DNA of 7,697 nt. It comes from JBEVNX01 sp040507895. GTDB lineage: Bacteria > Desulfobacterota > Binatia > JACPRU01. A program made the position numbers and the translations under genes. The stretch covers positions 1-7,697 of the forward strand of contig JBEVNX010000206.1 in assembly GCA_040507895.1 (NCBI GenBank). Reading direction: 5' to 3'. The notes below the pieces were generated by a model. It was not told the DNA's origin. It saw nothing but the letters and a program-made list of their open reading frames with translations, and searched no databases. Each line of letters opens with the position of its first letter. The first letter of the stretch is position 1. Positions 6,449 through 7,697 of this stretch are shown one piece after another.

Positions 6449-7697
6449 GCCGGACGTCGCGCGACCTCGACCGTCGAGCTCGTGAGCCGGGGCAGCGGCG
6501 TCAGATGCCAGTCGCACGTGTAGAAGCGATGCAGATTGTGCGCGTAGAAGCGGTAGCCGAGGTTCGCCGCCAGCGCCAGCGGCTCCCAGGCTCGCGCCTT
6601 CCATAGCCGTCGCGCAATCGCGCTGGCGCGATAGACCCTCTTCCACGCGTGCTCGTGGCCGGTGGCCAGCTGCTGGGCGGTCATGTGGCGAGGCTGAAAC
6701 ACGACGTGCTGGCCGTCGTAGAGCTCCCAGTCGCGCGTGAGAATGCGGCCCTCGGCCGTCAGTCGCGCGTGGAGCGGCGTGCCCGGGAACGGGGTCAGGA
6801 CCGCGAAACGCGGCAGATCGATGCCGGCCTCGATGGCGAAGTCGGCCGTCGCGTCGAAGACCGCGGGGGTGTCGTGGTCGAGGCCGAACACGAAGCAGCC
6901 CTGGATCGCGATACCGAGATCGTGGAGATCGTGGATCAGCTGCGCGTAGTTCACGGACTCGTTGAACCGCTTCCCGGCGTCCTGCAGCCCGCCCTGGGTG
7001 ATCGTCTCGAGCCCGAGGAGCAAGCCGCGGCAGCCTGAGCGGCGCATGAGCTGCATGAGCTCCGGGTCGTGCGCGATCAGCACTGTGGAGAGGCCGAACC
7101 AGCGGACCTTGAGCGGCACGAGCGCCGAGAAGAGCTCCATCGCGTAGGTGCGCGACGACACGAGATTCAGGTCGACGAACAGGATGCGCTTGTCGCCGAC
7201 CCGGCGGATATCCTCCAGAACCCACGACACCGGCTTCTGCAGCTGTTTGCGCCCCCAGGCCGACGGCGCGACACAGAACTCGCAACCGTGCCCGCACGAG
7301 CGCGTCGCCTCGAACACGGCCTGGGTCAGGAAGCGGCGGCGGTCGAACAGCTCGCGACGGGCGAACGGCATGTCCGGCCGGTTCAGCGAAAAGTCAGGCA
7401 CCTGGCGGTATTCGTCGCGGAGCGAGCCGGTAGCATAGTCGCGCAGCAATTGCGGCCACGTGTCTTCGGCATAGCCAACGACGATGGCATCGGCATGGCA
7501 CTTCGCTTCGTCCGGCACCAGGGTGACGTGCGGGCCGCCCAGCACGACCGTGATGCCGTTCGCGCGGTAGCGGCCCGCCAGCTCGTAGGCGCGCTTGGCC
7601 GTGCCGGTGATGACCGTCATGCCGACGATGTCGGCGTCGGGAATCTCCGGCAGGTCCTGGACTCCCTCGTCGAACACCTGAATCTGGACGTCCAGCT
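6445..7697 (-). CDS. B12-binding-type radical SAM protein A, N-terminus off the right edge
   Basis: 416 residues are visible and the frame stays open to the right edge. By alignment with B, where DVELSFYDD corresponds to DVQIQVFDE here, about 37 N-terminal residues lie outside the window. The GTG at 7677-7675 is therefore an internal valine and not a start. The visible part of the cobalamin-binding-like domain includes TAKRAYELAGRYRANGI and VVLGGPHVTLVPDEA. The cluster motif is SCGHGCEFC (C-x3-C-x2-C; coding-strand bases 7294-7271). It is followed by ILFVDLNLVSS, in which the DDN of B, C and D is DLN, and by SGCRGLLLGLETI and GCFVFGLDHDT. It lacks the WW-x-x-P-x-Y-R block and the basic tail of the other three and instead ends ALAANLGYRFYAHNLHRFY plus a Pro/Arg-rich end. 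It is a separate COG1032 branch and so probably performs a different step on the same pathway. Substrate unknown. Confidence 0.93.
   Translation of the reverse strand, partial: LDVQIQVFDEGVQDLPEIPDADIVGMTVITGTAKRAYELAGRYRANGITVVLGGPHVTLVPDEAKCHADAIVVGYAEDTWPQLLRDYATGSLRDEYRQVPDFSLNRPDMPFARRELFDRRRFLTQAVFEATRSCGHGCEFCVAPSAWGRKQLQKPVSWVLEDIRRVGDKRILFVDLNLVSSRTYAMELFSALVPLKVRWFGLSTVLIAHDPELMQLMRRSGCRGLLLGLETITQGGLQDAGKRFNESVNYAQLIHDLHDLGIAIQGCFVFGLDHDTPAVFDATADFAIEAGIDLPRFAVLTPFPGTPLHARLTAEGRILTRDWELYDGQHVVFQPRHMTAQQLATGHEHAWKRVYRASAIARRLWKARAWEPLALAANLGYRFYAHNLHRFYTCDWHLTPLPRLTSSTVEVARRPA

Larger units (their letters stand above)
1..7697 (-). other. Single compact operon of seven genes
   Basis: All seven genes lie on the minus strand. 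Going downstream, the junctions are ATGA (6448-6445), ATGA (5105-5102), GTGA (4062-4059), a 2-nt gap (2760-2759), TTGA (1430-1427) and a 16-nt overlap (774-759). No gap can house a promoter or terminator, so one transcript with coupled translation is expected. Both ends run out of the window, and further members may lie on either side. The plus strand holds only shadow reading frames. Confidence 0.88.

Noticed and set aside
5180..6523. 447-codon plus-strand reading frame
   Set aside because: It lies entirely antisense to radical SAM B, which has full domain motifs. Its product is Arg, Glu and Val rich with no recognisable fold, as expected of a shadow frame in high-GC DNA.
6449..7297. N-terminal extension of radical SAM B to 731 residues
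   Set aside because: It overlaps gene A in another frame and is low complexity. The ATG at 6448 gives the family's normal opening.
7675..7677. GTG as the start of radical SAM A
   Set aside because: The frame stays open to the window edge, and residues before it (LDVQIQ) continue the expected strand of the N-terminal domain, so it is an internal Val.

Overview
The window is a single, tightly packed, seven-gene run on the minus strand, read from right to left. It has no intergenic space worth the name. In order of transcription it holds four cobalamin-binding-type radical SAM enzymes (COG1032-like; here A, B, C and D), with a double-GNAT acetyltransferase between B and C. A six-helix membrane protein of unknown family and a membrane di-iron fatty acid desaturase follow. 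A enters from the right edge without its start, and the desaturase leaves through the left edge without its stop. I see no RNA gene, mobile element, CRISPR array, promoter or terminator. The promoter presumably lies beyond the right edge and the terminator beyond the left edge.

Layout: A (6445-7697, partial), B (5102-6448), GNAT (4059-5105), C (2761-4062), D (1427-2758), membrane protein (759-1430), desaturase (1-774, partial). Junctions are ATGA, ATGA, GTGA, a 2-nt gap, TTGA, and a 16-nt overlap. This is the architecture of one translationally coupled operon, so the seven products probably serve one pathway. B, C and D share an N-terminal opening, the VDDN-type motif after the Fe-S site, a WW-x-x-P-x-Y-R block and a basic C-terminal tail, so they form a paralogous set. 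B and D are the closest pair although C and the GNAT gene separate them. A belongs to a different branch of the same superfamily.

A desaturase and a membrane protein beside four B12-type radical SAM enzymes suggest modification of a lipid or other hydrophobic, membrane-held substrate by C-methylation, C-C coupling or ring formation, with acyl transfer or N-acylation by the GNAT protein. This is inference from context. I do not recognise the cluster as a characterised pathway, and no gene symbol is justified.

The organism is a high-GC bacterium with strong G/C bias at third codon positions, GTG and TTG starts and NTGA overlaps. Rokubacteria/Methylomirabilota-like, deltaproteobacterial or acidobacterial soil lineages would fit, but the window alone cannot decide.
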